From positions 150,220,870-150,284,869 of the forward strand of contig NC_090021.1 in assembly GCF_037176765.1 (NCBI RefSeq): a stretch of DNA of 64,000 bases, given 5' to 3'. Below, piece by piece: positions 1 to 64,000 of this stretch (its first letter is position 1; each line of letters starts with the position of its first letter). The notes under the pieces were generated by a model. The model searched no databases. It was not told where the DNA came from and saw nothing but the letters and a program-made list of their open reading frames with translations. The stretch is from Anolis sagrei. Its lineage: Eukaryota; Chordata; Lepidosauria; Squamata; Anolidae. The position numbers and the translations under genes were made by a program.

Positions 1-164
1 TCTTAAATTCCTGACCAGTATTTTGTTTTAAAGTCGTTTATCTCATTAACTGTTGAGATTGTAAGCATGTTATAAAAGGGACAAATAAAAGTAACTGCAC
101 TATAAGGCTTTAGTACTTGTTCAAAGCAGATACGGCATTGAATTATTGATGCGGCATTAAATTA

Positions 165-255
165 TTGCCAATTGTAAGCCGCCCTGAGTCCCCTTAGGGG
201 TTGAAAAGGGCAGGGTAGAAATGTTCGAAATAAATAAATAAATAAATAAATAAAA
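165..255 (+). repeat. LINE/SINE tail with AAAT repeat
   Basis: The stretch has the tail seen many times here (gccgccctgagtccccttagg, then a AAAT run). It is the 3' end of an L2-type LINE or a SINE using that tail. Confidence 0.6.
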
Positions 256-271
256 ATTCTGGGTTTTATAT

Positions 272-616
272 GGCAGTGCAGCGGGTTAAACTGCTGAGCT
301 GCTGAACTTGCCAACTAAAAGGTCGGTGGTTTGAATCCAGGGAGCAGGGTGAACTCCCATTGTTAGCCCCAGCTTCTGCCAATGTAGCAGTTTGAAAACA
401 TGTAAATGTGAGTAGATCAATAGGTACTGCTTCTGCAGGAAGGTAATGGTCATGCTGGAAGGTAATGGTCATAATGCAGTCATGCTGGCCACATGACTTT
501 AGAGGTGTCTATGGATAGTGCCAGCTCTTTGGCTTAGAAATGGAGATGAGCACCACACCCCAGAGTCAGACACAACTAGACTTAATATCAAGGGTAAACA
601 TTTATCTTTACCTAAT
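272..616 (+). repeat. Sauria SINE (tRNA head, BovB-like tail)
   Basis: The tRNA-related head has a B-box-like GGTTTGAATCC, followed by the squamate-wide body and the tail that ends in TTTATCTTTACCTA. The last segment (CAGAGTCAGACACAACTAGA) resembles the BovB 3' end that follows. A short tandem duplication around 440-475 (ggtaatggtcat twice) is private to this copy. Confidence 0.85.
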
Positions 617-2021
617 AGGTGATGCATGCCATTTGCCAGCAAATATGGAAAACACAAGAATGGCCATCAGACTGGAAAAAATCAACTTATATCCCCATAC
701 CAAAAAAGGGAAATGCGAAAGACTGCTCAAACTTCCGTACAGTGGCCCTTATTTCTCATGCCAGTAAGGTAATGCTCAAGATCCTGCAAGGAAGACTCCA
801 GCAATACATGGAGCGAGAGTTGCCAGATGTTCAAGCTGGGTTTAGAAAAGGCAGAGGAACGAGAGACCAGATTGCCAATATCTGCTGGATAATGGAGAAA
901 GGCAGGGAGTTTCAGAAAAACATCTACTTCTGCTTCATTGACTATTCTAAAGCCTTTGACTGTGTGGATCATCATAAATTGTGGCAAGTTCTTGGTGGGA
1001 TGGGCATACCAAGCCACCTTGTCTCTCTCCTGAGGAATCTGTACAAGGACCAAGTAGCAACAGTCAGAACTGACCACGGAACAACAGACTGGTTCAAGAT
1101 TGGGAAAGGCGTACGGCAAGGCTGCATACTCTCACCCAACCTTTTTAACTTGTATGCAAAACACATCATGCGATGTGCGGGGCTGGATGAATGCAAAGCT
1201 GGGGTGAAAATTGCTGGAAGAAACATTAACAACCTCAGATATGCAGATGACACCACTCTGATGGCCGAAAGCGAGGAGGAGCTGAGGAGCCTTCTAATCA
1301 AGGTGAAAGAAGAAAGCGCAAAAGCCGGGTTGCAGCTAAACGTCAAAAAAACCAAGATTATGGCAACAAGAATGATTGACAACTGGAAAATAGAGGGAGA
1401 AACCGTGGAGGCCGTGACAGACTTTGTATTTCTAGGTGCAAAGATTACTGCAGATGCAGACTGTAGCCAGGAAATCAGAAGACGCTTACTTCTTGGGAGG
1501 AGAGCAATGTCCAGTCTCGATAAAATAGTGAAGAGTAGAGACATCAGACTGGCAACAAAGATCCGCCTAGTCAAAGCCATGGTATTCCCTGTAGTAACCT
1601 ACGGATGTGAGAGCTGGACCTTAGGGAAGGCTGAGCGAAGGAAGATCGATGCTTTTGAGCTGTGGTGTTGGAGGAAAGTGCTGAGAGTGCCTTGGACTGC
1701 GAGAAGATCCAACCAGTCCATCCTCCAGGAAATAAAGCCCAACTGCTCACTGGAGGGAAAGATACTAGAGACAAAGTTGAAGTACTTTGGCCACATCATG
1801 AGGAGACAGGAAAGCCTAGAGAAGACAATTATGCTGGGGAAAGTGGAAGGCAAAAGGAAGAGGGGCCGACCAAGGGCAAGATGGATGGATGGCATCCTTG
1901 AAGTGACTGGACTGACCTTGAGGGAGCTGGGGGTGGTAACGGCCGACAGGGAGCTCTGGCGTAGGCTGGTCCATGAGGTCACGAAGAGTCGGAGACGACT
2001 GAACGAATGAACAACAACAAT
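617..2021 (+). mobile_element. BovB (RTE clade) LINE, 5'-truncated, long open RT frame
   Basis: An open frame of 463 codons from 619 to 2010 encodes most of the reverse transcriptase and C-terminal part of a BovB LINE. The catalytic FIDYSKAFD (Asp108) and RYADD (208-211) are present, followed by the family's C-terminal region (TYGCESWT, FELWCWR, WTARRSNQSIL, YFGHIMRR). The 3' end reads ACTGAACGAATGAACAACAA. The endonuclease half is missing. BovB is a recognised case of horizontal transfer between squamates and ruminants. The intact frame suggests a fairly recent insertion. It sits in RB1 intron 9. Confidence 0.93.
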
Positions 2022-2320
2022 AGGCTTTTATTGAAAATGAATAAATGGGCTTAGGTTTCCATTCTTACTGCATTTAAAAAAGGATAAAATCACGCATCTT
2101 CTATTTGGCCTTTAAAATTGTTCTATTTATGGTGTTTTAATGGTTCTGTTCTTTTTAAATAATGGTTAGCATTTCTCAGCATTGTAGCAGTAGAAAGATG
2201 GTACAGTAATTGAAGTATACTTGAAGAAATGAATTAAATTGCAGTTCAATATCTTCATATGATTTATTAGCATACTGTTAGTATAAGCTTTCTTATTCTT
2301 TGAATCTTTTGAAAACCAAG

Positions 2321-44343
<42,023 letters not shown>

Positions 44344-45130
44344 CCTTCCATTTGGATTCATTCGTGTTCTCAGTGTTTTAATATTATGTGATGCAGCTTG
44401 TATGTAATATTAGCAAGTTAATTTATACAATAATTTTTTTAAAAAGTAAATGTATTTGTTTCCTTCCCAGTGCAGCACTGTTCCTTTTGATACTGTTTTA
44501 TTCTACTTACACTTATCTCTCTTGTCTAAAGCAGACATTTTAAGTTTAAGTAGAATTAGTTTAAATGCACTAGTGTTTTGTTAAGAAATGACATTAACAT
44601 TAATATTAGACTTGATGCACTATTTACTTACACTTTGCATGTGGCGCCCCGCTCCCCTCCTCCCTCCCAAAGCACAACTGCACAGATGATCTCATTTGAG
44701 CCCAACTCGCTGTCCTGTCACGCTACTGAAATATTTTTTACACATTCTTAATATGTTGTTTCTCTCTATTAAAGCATATACATACAGTTTGTTCCCTTGC
44801 TTGAATTTCAGCAGTATGCTTTCTAAGCAGAATAGCTGAGGTACAAAACAGTCGGTATGATTTTTATTCTGTCCGTATCATGAACAAGGAAAGACACTAA
44901 ATGCCAGAGCTGTCTAAGTGTGTTGATTTTGTGCAAATAAGTAGACTGCTATGGAAAAGAAAGCCCAGAATTTTAATAGTTTGCGACTTTGGCTTGATAA
45001 ACTTTACTGATCTCATTATAACTGTGTATTCAGGCAAACTGATGATGATCCAGTATTGTTCAATATGGAAATATAGCTCTGTTTATTATTCCAATATGGA
45101 ATAAATATTCCTCCTTTAAGGATCAATAAA
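44344..45130 (+). other. RB1: RB1 3' untranslated region
   Basis: Unique AT-rich sequence follows the RB1 stop. Possible poly(A) signals are ATTAAA at 44768-44773 and AATAAA at 45100-45105 and 45125-45130. The end is not fixed by the sequence alone; the AATAAA pair would give a 3'UTR of about 0.8 kb. Confidence 0.55.
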
Positions 45131-45415
45131 ATATTTTCAAAAATATTTTCAAAAATAAGTGTGGGTAGTATTTGACGTCCAACTCAGTTGTAGAAATGAC
45201 ATTGGTGACATTGCTGAATGTGGTGGTGGCATGATTTAGCATGGAGAAAGAAAAGCTCTGCTTTTTCCATGTTATCTCAAAGGGTGATCTGTTCCATGTT
45301 TCATACATCTTTTTTTCAGAGGCGATTAGAATAGCAGTTCCATCTTTGGCAATCCCATTACAGTGATTTATAATAATTTACCATTTAAGTAATGACTTAA
45401 AAGGATTTTTTTTTG

Positions 45416-45685
45416 CCATGTCAGGAGCGACTTGAGAACCTGCAAGTTGCTTCTGGTGTGAGAGAATTGGCCGTCTGCAAGGACGTTGCCTAGGGGACGC
45501 CTGGATGTTTTGATGTTTTTATCATCCTTGTGGGAAGCTTCTCTCATGTCCCTGCATGAGGAGCTGGAGCTGATAGAGGGAGCTCATCCGACTCTCCCCG
45601 GATTCGAACCTGTGACCTGTCGGTCTTCAGTCTTGCCGGCACAGGGGTTTAACCCTCTCTCCACTGGGGGCTCTTATGCTATTTA
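45416..45685 (-). repeat. tRNA-derived SINE (ACA type), reverse
   Basis: On the plus strand it runs from gtcaggagcgacttgagaac through ctgcatgaggagctggagct to ggcacaggggtttaaccc. It is a reversed near-complete copy of the SINE at 22085. Confidence 0.85.
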
Positions 45686-45694
45686 GGTCAAGTT

Positions 45695-45822
45695 AGAAAG
45701 TGATCAGAGAAGGGTGACCAAAATGACCAAATGTCTGGAAACCATGGATCCCTGTGAGAAGCAGCTTACGAAGCTGGGTATGCTTAGCTTTGAGAAGAGA
45801 AGGTTGAAGGGGGACATGTGTT
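45695..45822 (+). mobile_element. CR1 LINE fragment, older subfamily
   Basis: Translation gives RRVTKMTKCLETMDPCEKQL, then LGMLSFEKRRLKGDM, a CR1 C-terminal segment distinct from the copy that follows directly. Confidence 0.7.
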
Positions 45823-47027
45823 GTCGACTACTCTTCTGCTTCTGAGGAGGTATGCGGGGAATGCCGTGGATGTAGCGTACCTGGATTTCAGTAAGGCCTT
45901 CGACAAGGTCCCCCATGACCTTCTGGCAAGGAAACTAGTCCAATGTGGGCTAGGCAAAACTACGGTGAGGTGGATCTGTAATTGGTTAAGTGGACGAACA
46001 CAGAGAGTGCTCACTAATGCTTCCTCTTCATCTTGGAAAGAAGTGACGAGCGGAGTGCCGCAGGGTTCCGTCCTGGGCCCGGTCCTGTTCAACATCTTTA
46101 TTAAAGACTTAGATGAAGGGCTAGAAGGCATGATCATCAAGTTTGCAGACGACACCAAATTGGGAGGGATAGCCAATAGTCCAGAGAACAGGAGCAGAAT
46201 TCAAAACGATCTTGACAGATTAGAGAGATGGGCCAAAACTAACAAAATGAAGTTCAACAGTGACAAATGCAAGATACTCCACTTTGGCAGAAAAAATGAA
46301 ATGCAAAGATACAGAATGGGGGAAGCCTGGCTCGAGAGCAGTACGTGTGAAAAAGATCTTGGAGTCCTCATGGACAACAAGTTAAACATGAGCCAACAAT
46401 GTGATGTGGCGGCAAAAAAAGCCAATGGGATTTTGGCCTGCATCAATAGGAGCATAGTGTCTAGATCTAAGGAAGTAATGCTACCCCTCTATTCTGCTTT
46501 GGTTAGACCACATCTGGAATATTGTGTCCAATTCTGGGCACCACAATTCAAGAGAGATATTGACAAGCTGGAATGTGTCCAGAGGAGGGCGACTAAAATG
46601 ATCAAGGGTCTAGAGAACAAGCCCTATGAGGAGCGGCTTAGGGAACTGGGCATGTTTAGCCTGAAGAAGAGAAGGCTGAGAGGAGATATGATAGCCATGT
46701 ATAAATATGTGAGAGGAAGCCACAGGGAGGAGGGAGCAAGCTTGTTTTCTGCTTCCTTGGAGACTAGGACGCGGAACAATGGCTTCAAACTACAAGAGAG
46801 GAGATTCCATCTGAACATTAGGAAGAACTTCCTGACTGTGAGAGCCGTTCAGCAATGGAACTCTCTGCCCCGGAGTGTGGTGGAGGCTCCTTCTTTGGAA
46901 GCTTTTAAGCAGAGGCTGGATGGCCATCTGTCAGGGGTGATTTGAATGCAATATTCCTGCTTCTTGGCAGGGGGTTGGACTGGATGGCCCATGAGGTCTC
47001 TTCCAACTCTTTGATTCTATGATTCTA
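45823..47027 (+). mobile_element. CR1 LINE, 5'-truncated, long open RT frame
   Basis: An open frame of 375 codons to 46945 covers the second half of the CR1 reverse transcriptase and C-terminal domain. YLDFSKAFD (Asp23 of the frame), SGVPQGSVLGPVLFN and FADDTKLGG (FADD 109-112) are present, and the end reads NSLPRSVVEAPSLEAFKQRL. The 3' end has the CR1-type ATTCTATG octamers. The frame is uninterrupted, so the copy is young. It lies between RB1 and RCBTB2. Confidence 0.93.
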
Positions 47028-47369
47028 GGTGGTAGAACTGGAGGCTGAAGAGGTAACACTTAGGGATTTGGGGACAAGTGCTGAAGAAGGAGAAGGTGAG
47101 AAAGACATACTACAAGTCCCTACATTTCAAGAATGGTGAAGGGCAAAACAAGAAAGAAAAAGAGTCACTGTAAAAATGTTGAACAATCAGACCTCGCCCT
47201 AGGAACATCTGTGCTGGGAGCTCAGGGCTATAAATTAGCAGTGAAGCCAGAAGTTAGCACTGGCAGCAACTGACCTACTTGGTGTGTTTGTGTTCTAGTC
47301 TTTATGCTAAAGCTCCAACGTTGGCTTTGCACCAGACTTCTTGCCAAGGACTCATTCCTGTATACTGTA

Positions 47370-47520
47370 ATTGCTTCGTATTAGTATTTGTATTTTGCTT
47401 TGTATTGTAATTGTTATTGCTTGTATTGATGTATTGTGGGCTCGGCCTCATGTAAGCCGCACCGAGTCCCTTGGGAGATGGTAGCAGGATATAAAGAAAG
47501 TTTATTATTTTTATTATTAC
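47370..47520 (+). repeat. L2-type LINE tail
   Basis: cgcaccgagtcccttgggag and gatggtagcaggatataaag are followed by ATT-rich sequence. Confidence 0.65.
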
Positions 47521-48685
47521 TGTAAGCCTTTTTCCAAAGACCATTGCTCCTGTCTGCTGTGAAGTCTTGTTGCCAAAGACTTTTGTTTCATGTCTGCTGT
47601 AAGACCTTGCATTGCTTTTGGAATTTACCTTCTGTTTCCTTTATTGCTGGTTGCATTTTATCATTATTGTGCTGAAGGAAAGCTTTTTGAGTTACTTCTA
47701 CTTGTGTTGTAAGGCTGTTGTAAGGATTTTATTTTATTTATCGTGTCAGGAGCAACCAGACACATTTGTATGGGTATTTTATTCTTAAATGCTCACTATA
47801 ATTCTCAAGGTGTAGTATAATCACAAAAAGTACTTAAAAGCTGCAAACAATAATTTAATTTGGGTGTCTATATAGAGGATATTGATCCTAAGTAATGGCT
47901 GACTCCATGATCAGTACTTTATCTGTGGCACAGGCTTATTGCAAGGGATAGGTGGAAGTCCCATTTTGATCACTAAATGTCCAATGTTTAGCCTCCAACA
48001 GAGTAGATCTATTGAATCAGTGATGAAACCTCTCTGCATGCCGGCTCTTAGTAAGTTCCCATATATTCAATGGATGCATTCTAGTCAAGGCTAACTGGGA
48101 TTTAGATCAATGATTATGAAAGTTCAGGCTTACATACTACAGAATATTGCCCATTTTTAACCCTGCAGTCTTGTTGATATACCCACAAGAATGGACAAAA
48201 TCATTTTATTTGAAAATCTCTTATAATTAGTAAAGAAAACCAAGTACTCTCTGTGCATCTATCTAAATAAAGCCAGTTCATTTTAGATCTATGTAGTGGT
48301 GCAGACACATGCAAACATTCACTGATGTTTTAAAAAGCAGTAGCCAAAGTATTCTCACTATGCAGTTTACAGTCTTGTCTAAAGGGCCACTTGGCTAGAA
48401 ATAAAAATGCTCTCATAGCAATTTCCCTTTAAATGGATCTTTACAGTACTTCAAAACTATTCTTGAAGCTGTTTTATTTAGAACTGGTTTGGAGGTTCTC
48501 TGCAAGTCATCTCTTGTGAAAAATGCATGTGGGAGTAAATGTTGAAGAAGCACAGTCGTTTCCCATTGACCTCAGCTAAACTGCCCAATGGTAAGGCATG
48601 ACTTGGAGTTTGCTTTGGCATTTGGCAGGTAGAGGCACAGGCTCTCCAGCTCCATCATAGGCCCCATGTTGGGAGAAAGGCAGTA
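47521..48685. other. Intergenic, no recognised gene
   Basis: A 30-bp SINE end (tttatcgtgtcaggagcaac) lies near 47735. The rest is unique-looking. Confidence 0.45.
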
Positions 48686-48790
48686 TACATATTAATATTA
48701 TTATTAATAATAAATTTTATTTGTTACCCACCTTTCCTCATGGCTTGGGGTGGAGTACAACACAGTGAATAATGTCAGATAGGAAGAGGA
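48686..48790 (-). repeat. L2-type LINE tail, reverse
   Basis: It starts with ATT/AAT runs, then aaattttatttgttacccac and ctttcctcatggcttggg. Confidence 0.5.
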
Positions 48791-48843
48791 TAGGTAGTGA
48801 AGGAATTTCTAGTAGGTATGGACCAACTCAATTCCCTCTAGAG

Positions 48844-49764
48844 CAGTGGTTCCCAACCTGTGGTCTGTGGACCACCAATGGTCCGCAATAACTTAACATA
48901 TGGTCCACAGCCTCACTGTTGCAACGAGAGCAACTGTTCTCGCGAAACCCTCTGATACTGTTATTGTCATTTTTAATGCTCATATTGTCTTGTTAATTTT
49001 ATGTTGATGCTGTTTTCTTTGTATGTATTGATTATGTTACTTGGAAACCGCTCTGAGTCCCCTTCGGGAGATAGAGCGGTATATAAATAAAATTTTATTG
49101 TTGTTGTTGGGAGGGGAGAGGCTGACTACCCACAAAAGGCGCAACAACAAGCCTCCTGACTGCTGCTTTTCCTCCTCCTCCCTCCCCCTGAGCGGAGCCA
49201 TTCCATGTGGCGCCTGAAAGCGGGGAACCTTGGTGTCTTTGTTTTTAGGCCTGTTCCTGGGGTTATTTGGGATGCTGATTCAGAAAATTGCATTGGATAG
49301 AACACATCATCCATCTGAACATGAAGAAGAACTTCCTGACTGTGAGAGCCGTTCAACAGTGGAACTCTCTGCCCCGGAGTGTGGTGGAGGCTCCTTCTTT
49401 GGAAGCTTTTAAACAGAGGCTGGATGGCCATCTGTCAGGGGTGATTTGAATGCAATATTCCTGCTTCTTGGCAGTGGGTTGGACTGGATGGTCCATGAGG
49501 TCTCTTCCAACTCTTTGATTCAAATAAAAAAAAACATCAGTTCTAGATTATTAAATATGGTTTTCTGTGGGTGAGCAGATGGTGACGACAGGATGGCATA
49601 TGTTCTGTATCAGAAACTAGAGCTGATGTGGTCTATCCAATGCAGTTTTTCGGAATCAGCACCCCAAATAACCAAACCTAAAATTGACTAAAATCTGATT
49701 CGTAACCCTTTTGATACTAATGTTGGAGAGTGGTCCCTGGTCAAAAAAACATTGGGAAGCACTG
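48844..49764. mobile_element. hAT non-autonomous element with two LINE insertions
   Basis: Ends CAGTGGTTCCCAACCT and TTGGGAAGCACTG, flanked by a perfect 8-bp duplication CTCTAGAG (48836-48843, 49765-49772). Inside, an L2-type tail lies at about 48960-49107 and a CR1 3' end at about 49311-49530. Without them it would be about 550 bp and matches the copy at 39859. Confidence 0.92.
49311..49530 (+). mobile_element. CR1 3' end inside the hAT
   Basis: ccatctgaacatgaagaaga through ggatggccatctgtcagggg to ctcttccaactctttgattc. It is nearly identical to the end of the copy at 45823-47027. Confidence 0.9.
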
Positions 49765-49772
49765 CTCTAGAG

Positions 49773-51533
49773 CTCTCCCATCTTCTGCATGATTATCAGT
49801 ATAAATTAGACTAATTACACAAGATGGAGAGATCCTAGCCATTATCGGTGGAAGGTTTCCCTTTCATAAGGGTAGAACAGCCACTGCCTTGCTTGGTAAG
49901 CAGTGGGTTCTATATTCACTTTCCAAAGCAGAACGGGACTTGCAAGAGGTAGGGCTGTAGAGAAGTTCAAATTTATAATCCTAACAGACTGGCATATGTC
50001 ATTCTCGTAACATAATGGATTACAGCAGTTAAGTGGCAAAAGGACTGATCAACCAGAACACAATAAATTCAAACAGCTGATTAGTGATGTTAATCTATAA
50101 TCTAAATTACCAAGAGCTTACCTTCCTTACAGTCACTGTTCATGTACAGAGATTATTACATATAAGTAGTCAACATCTATTGTTACTAACCTAAGCCTTG
50201 TAAGAGGACAGAGCAAGTGCACCCTGGCTTCCCCCTTAATAATAAGGTTTTAAGACAGGCTATTGTTTTGCCCAAACTCTTACTGTCTACATATACTTCT
50301 GTATGTCTCAAATTTTCAGCCAAAAAACTGACCCCGCAAAAAACTGGATTAACTAATTTGTGGATCAACATAAGTACTTTAACTCTTATTTTTTAAAAAA
50401 CCACATACATTCCCTTTTCTGATTGGTGTGAACTGAAAATTTGAAATAAGCACCAACCCCTCTTGCACTCCATTGTGTGCCACTTCTAGACTTTTTTAAT
50501 GCCTGGAAGGGAAAATGACAGTGATCACAGCCAGCTGTCCCTCAGGCATTGCTAGTACTTTGCCCTTTAGTACAATGATCTTTGACTTAGCCACTTGTCA
50601 TATCAAAATCTGTAATTCTGGCCCCAAAGCCTGTCCTTGAAGTAAACATGAAGTCAAGGATTTCATAGTAGGCTCGTTGCCTTACAAGTAAGTTTGTCAT
50701 GATGAGTGATGAAGGAAAAAGTAACTCAGGATAGATTCTATAATTTTGCAACGTCTTCAGCAAAGAGGATTCTGCCTAACAAAAGATTTAATCCCAACAG
50801 CAAACCAAAGCCAACACAACTACTACTTTCCATTTTTAATTACAGGTGCCCTGCTCCCTCTTTTTCTCAGAGTTTCAACAAGCAAGTAGTACATTTGAAA
50901 TAGCCTGAAAACTTATTTAAAAGGTAACCTACATGATTCTGATCACAGAAAAGGCTCCACTCCCCAAAATGACAGGTTTTGCGCCATGCTTGAACTAAGA
51001 CTTAGGCAAGACTTAGTTCCTAAGACTTAGGAACTTAGTTCCTAAGTTCCTAAGTCTTAGGAACTAAGACTTAGGCAATTCCACAAGGAAAGCAGCAGAA
51101 AAGGAGAAATCATGTAGCAGTTCCCCTTCCCACACCTAAATAGGAGTTGTTCACTTAGTAGGTGTTTGGCAGCATTTTTACATCACCTCTCTGGACTACT
51201 AACACCACTGTTTCTAATGTGAATGCACCAAGCAGCAGTTTCCAAAAGTTTCCAAATAAATGTTAGTTTCACCAAGCAGCAGTTTCCAAACGTTAAGGGG
51301 GAAAAAGTCTTCACATCCTTCTGTAATATTAAGTGGAAACATTATCTTATATGTAATTTTGCGTCCAGCTCCTTACCCTTTCAACCCACAAAGGTAATGG
51401 CTGTGCTTGCAACCCACACTGCAAGCATGTTAGTTTCAACAAGAAGCACACCCTGCGTCCAGGCAGCATCTTGACATTTCAAGCATCCGTGCCAGAAGAA
51501 CACGCCTTTCATGTTGGTGCAGAAGTCCTTCCT
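49773..51533. other. RCBTB2 3' flank with a palindrome
   Basis: The RCBTB2 3'UTR must lie here but its end is not visible. A palindrome of 27-bp perfect arms (51012-51038, 51042-51068) is described separately. No further repeat was recognised. Confidence 0.45.
51012..51068. repeat. Perfect 27-bp-arm palindrome
   Basis: Arms cttagttcctaagacttagg and on are perfect inverted copies with a 3-bp spacer. The outer sequence gaactaagacttaggcaa is a direct repeat (50992-51009, 51061-51078). Confidence 0.9.

Positions 51534-64000
<12,467 letters not shown>

Noticed and set aside
619-2010. A host reverse transcriptase-like gene
   Set aside because: The protein is a BovB LINE ORF with its 3' end, and a second copy lies at 5360-5905.
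45818-46945. A host gene of 375 codons between RB1 and RCBTB2
   Set aside because: It carries CR1 RT motifs and the CR1 ATTCTATG end, and at least three further 3' copies are in the window.

Overview
This window is nuclear DNA of a squamate reptile, most likely an iguanian lizard. The host genes are spliced vertebrate genes, and the repeats are typical of lizards: BovB and CR1 and L2 LINEs, Sauria SINEs, long tRNA-derived SINEs, Penelope-like elements, hAT elements with SPIN-like ends, and Helitrons. The gene order RB1 (+), LPAR6 (- and inside an RB1 intron), RCBTB2 (-, tail to tail with RB1) is the conserved vertebrate order, seen on human 13q14. The species call is inference; the gene calls rest on protein similarity read directly.

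Positions 1-45,150 hold the 3' two thirds of RB1. Eighteen coding exons, matching human exons 10-27, run from 2321 to the stop at 44343. All use GT-AG junctions, and most have exactly the human length. They encode 615 residues (human 314-928): the end of the linker before the pocket, pocket A, spacer, pocket B and the C-terminal domain. Exons 1-9 lie to the left of the window. Intron 17 (12093-25899) carries the single-exon lysophosphatidic acid receptor gene LPAR6 on the opposite strand, as in mammals.

Positions 45,150-51,533 are intergenic, with a long CR1 LINE and a nested hAT element. From 51,534 to the right edge lie the last seven coding exons of RCBTB2 on the minus strand: part of the RCC1-like propeller, the BTB domain and the C-terminal tail. 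The start of this gene lies beyond the window.

A large share of the window is transposon sequence, much of it datable by nesting. The clearest items are a BovB LINE with a long open reverse transcriptase frame beside the Sauria SINE type that shares its tail; a hAT element with a perfect 8-bp target duplication whose core is Helitron-like, and a Helitron that carries the same hAT's end; a Helitron whose empty site is preserved in a sister hAT copy; a Penelope-like insertion that is a 95-bp-arm palindrome flanked by a target duplication; and an internally deleted mariner-type element. No new multi-gene system was found. The novelty lies in transposon chimerism and in a lineage difference at one RB1 phosphorylation site.
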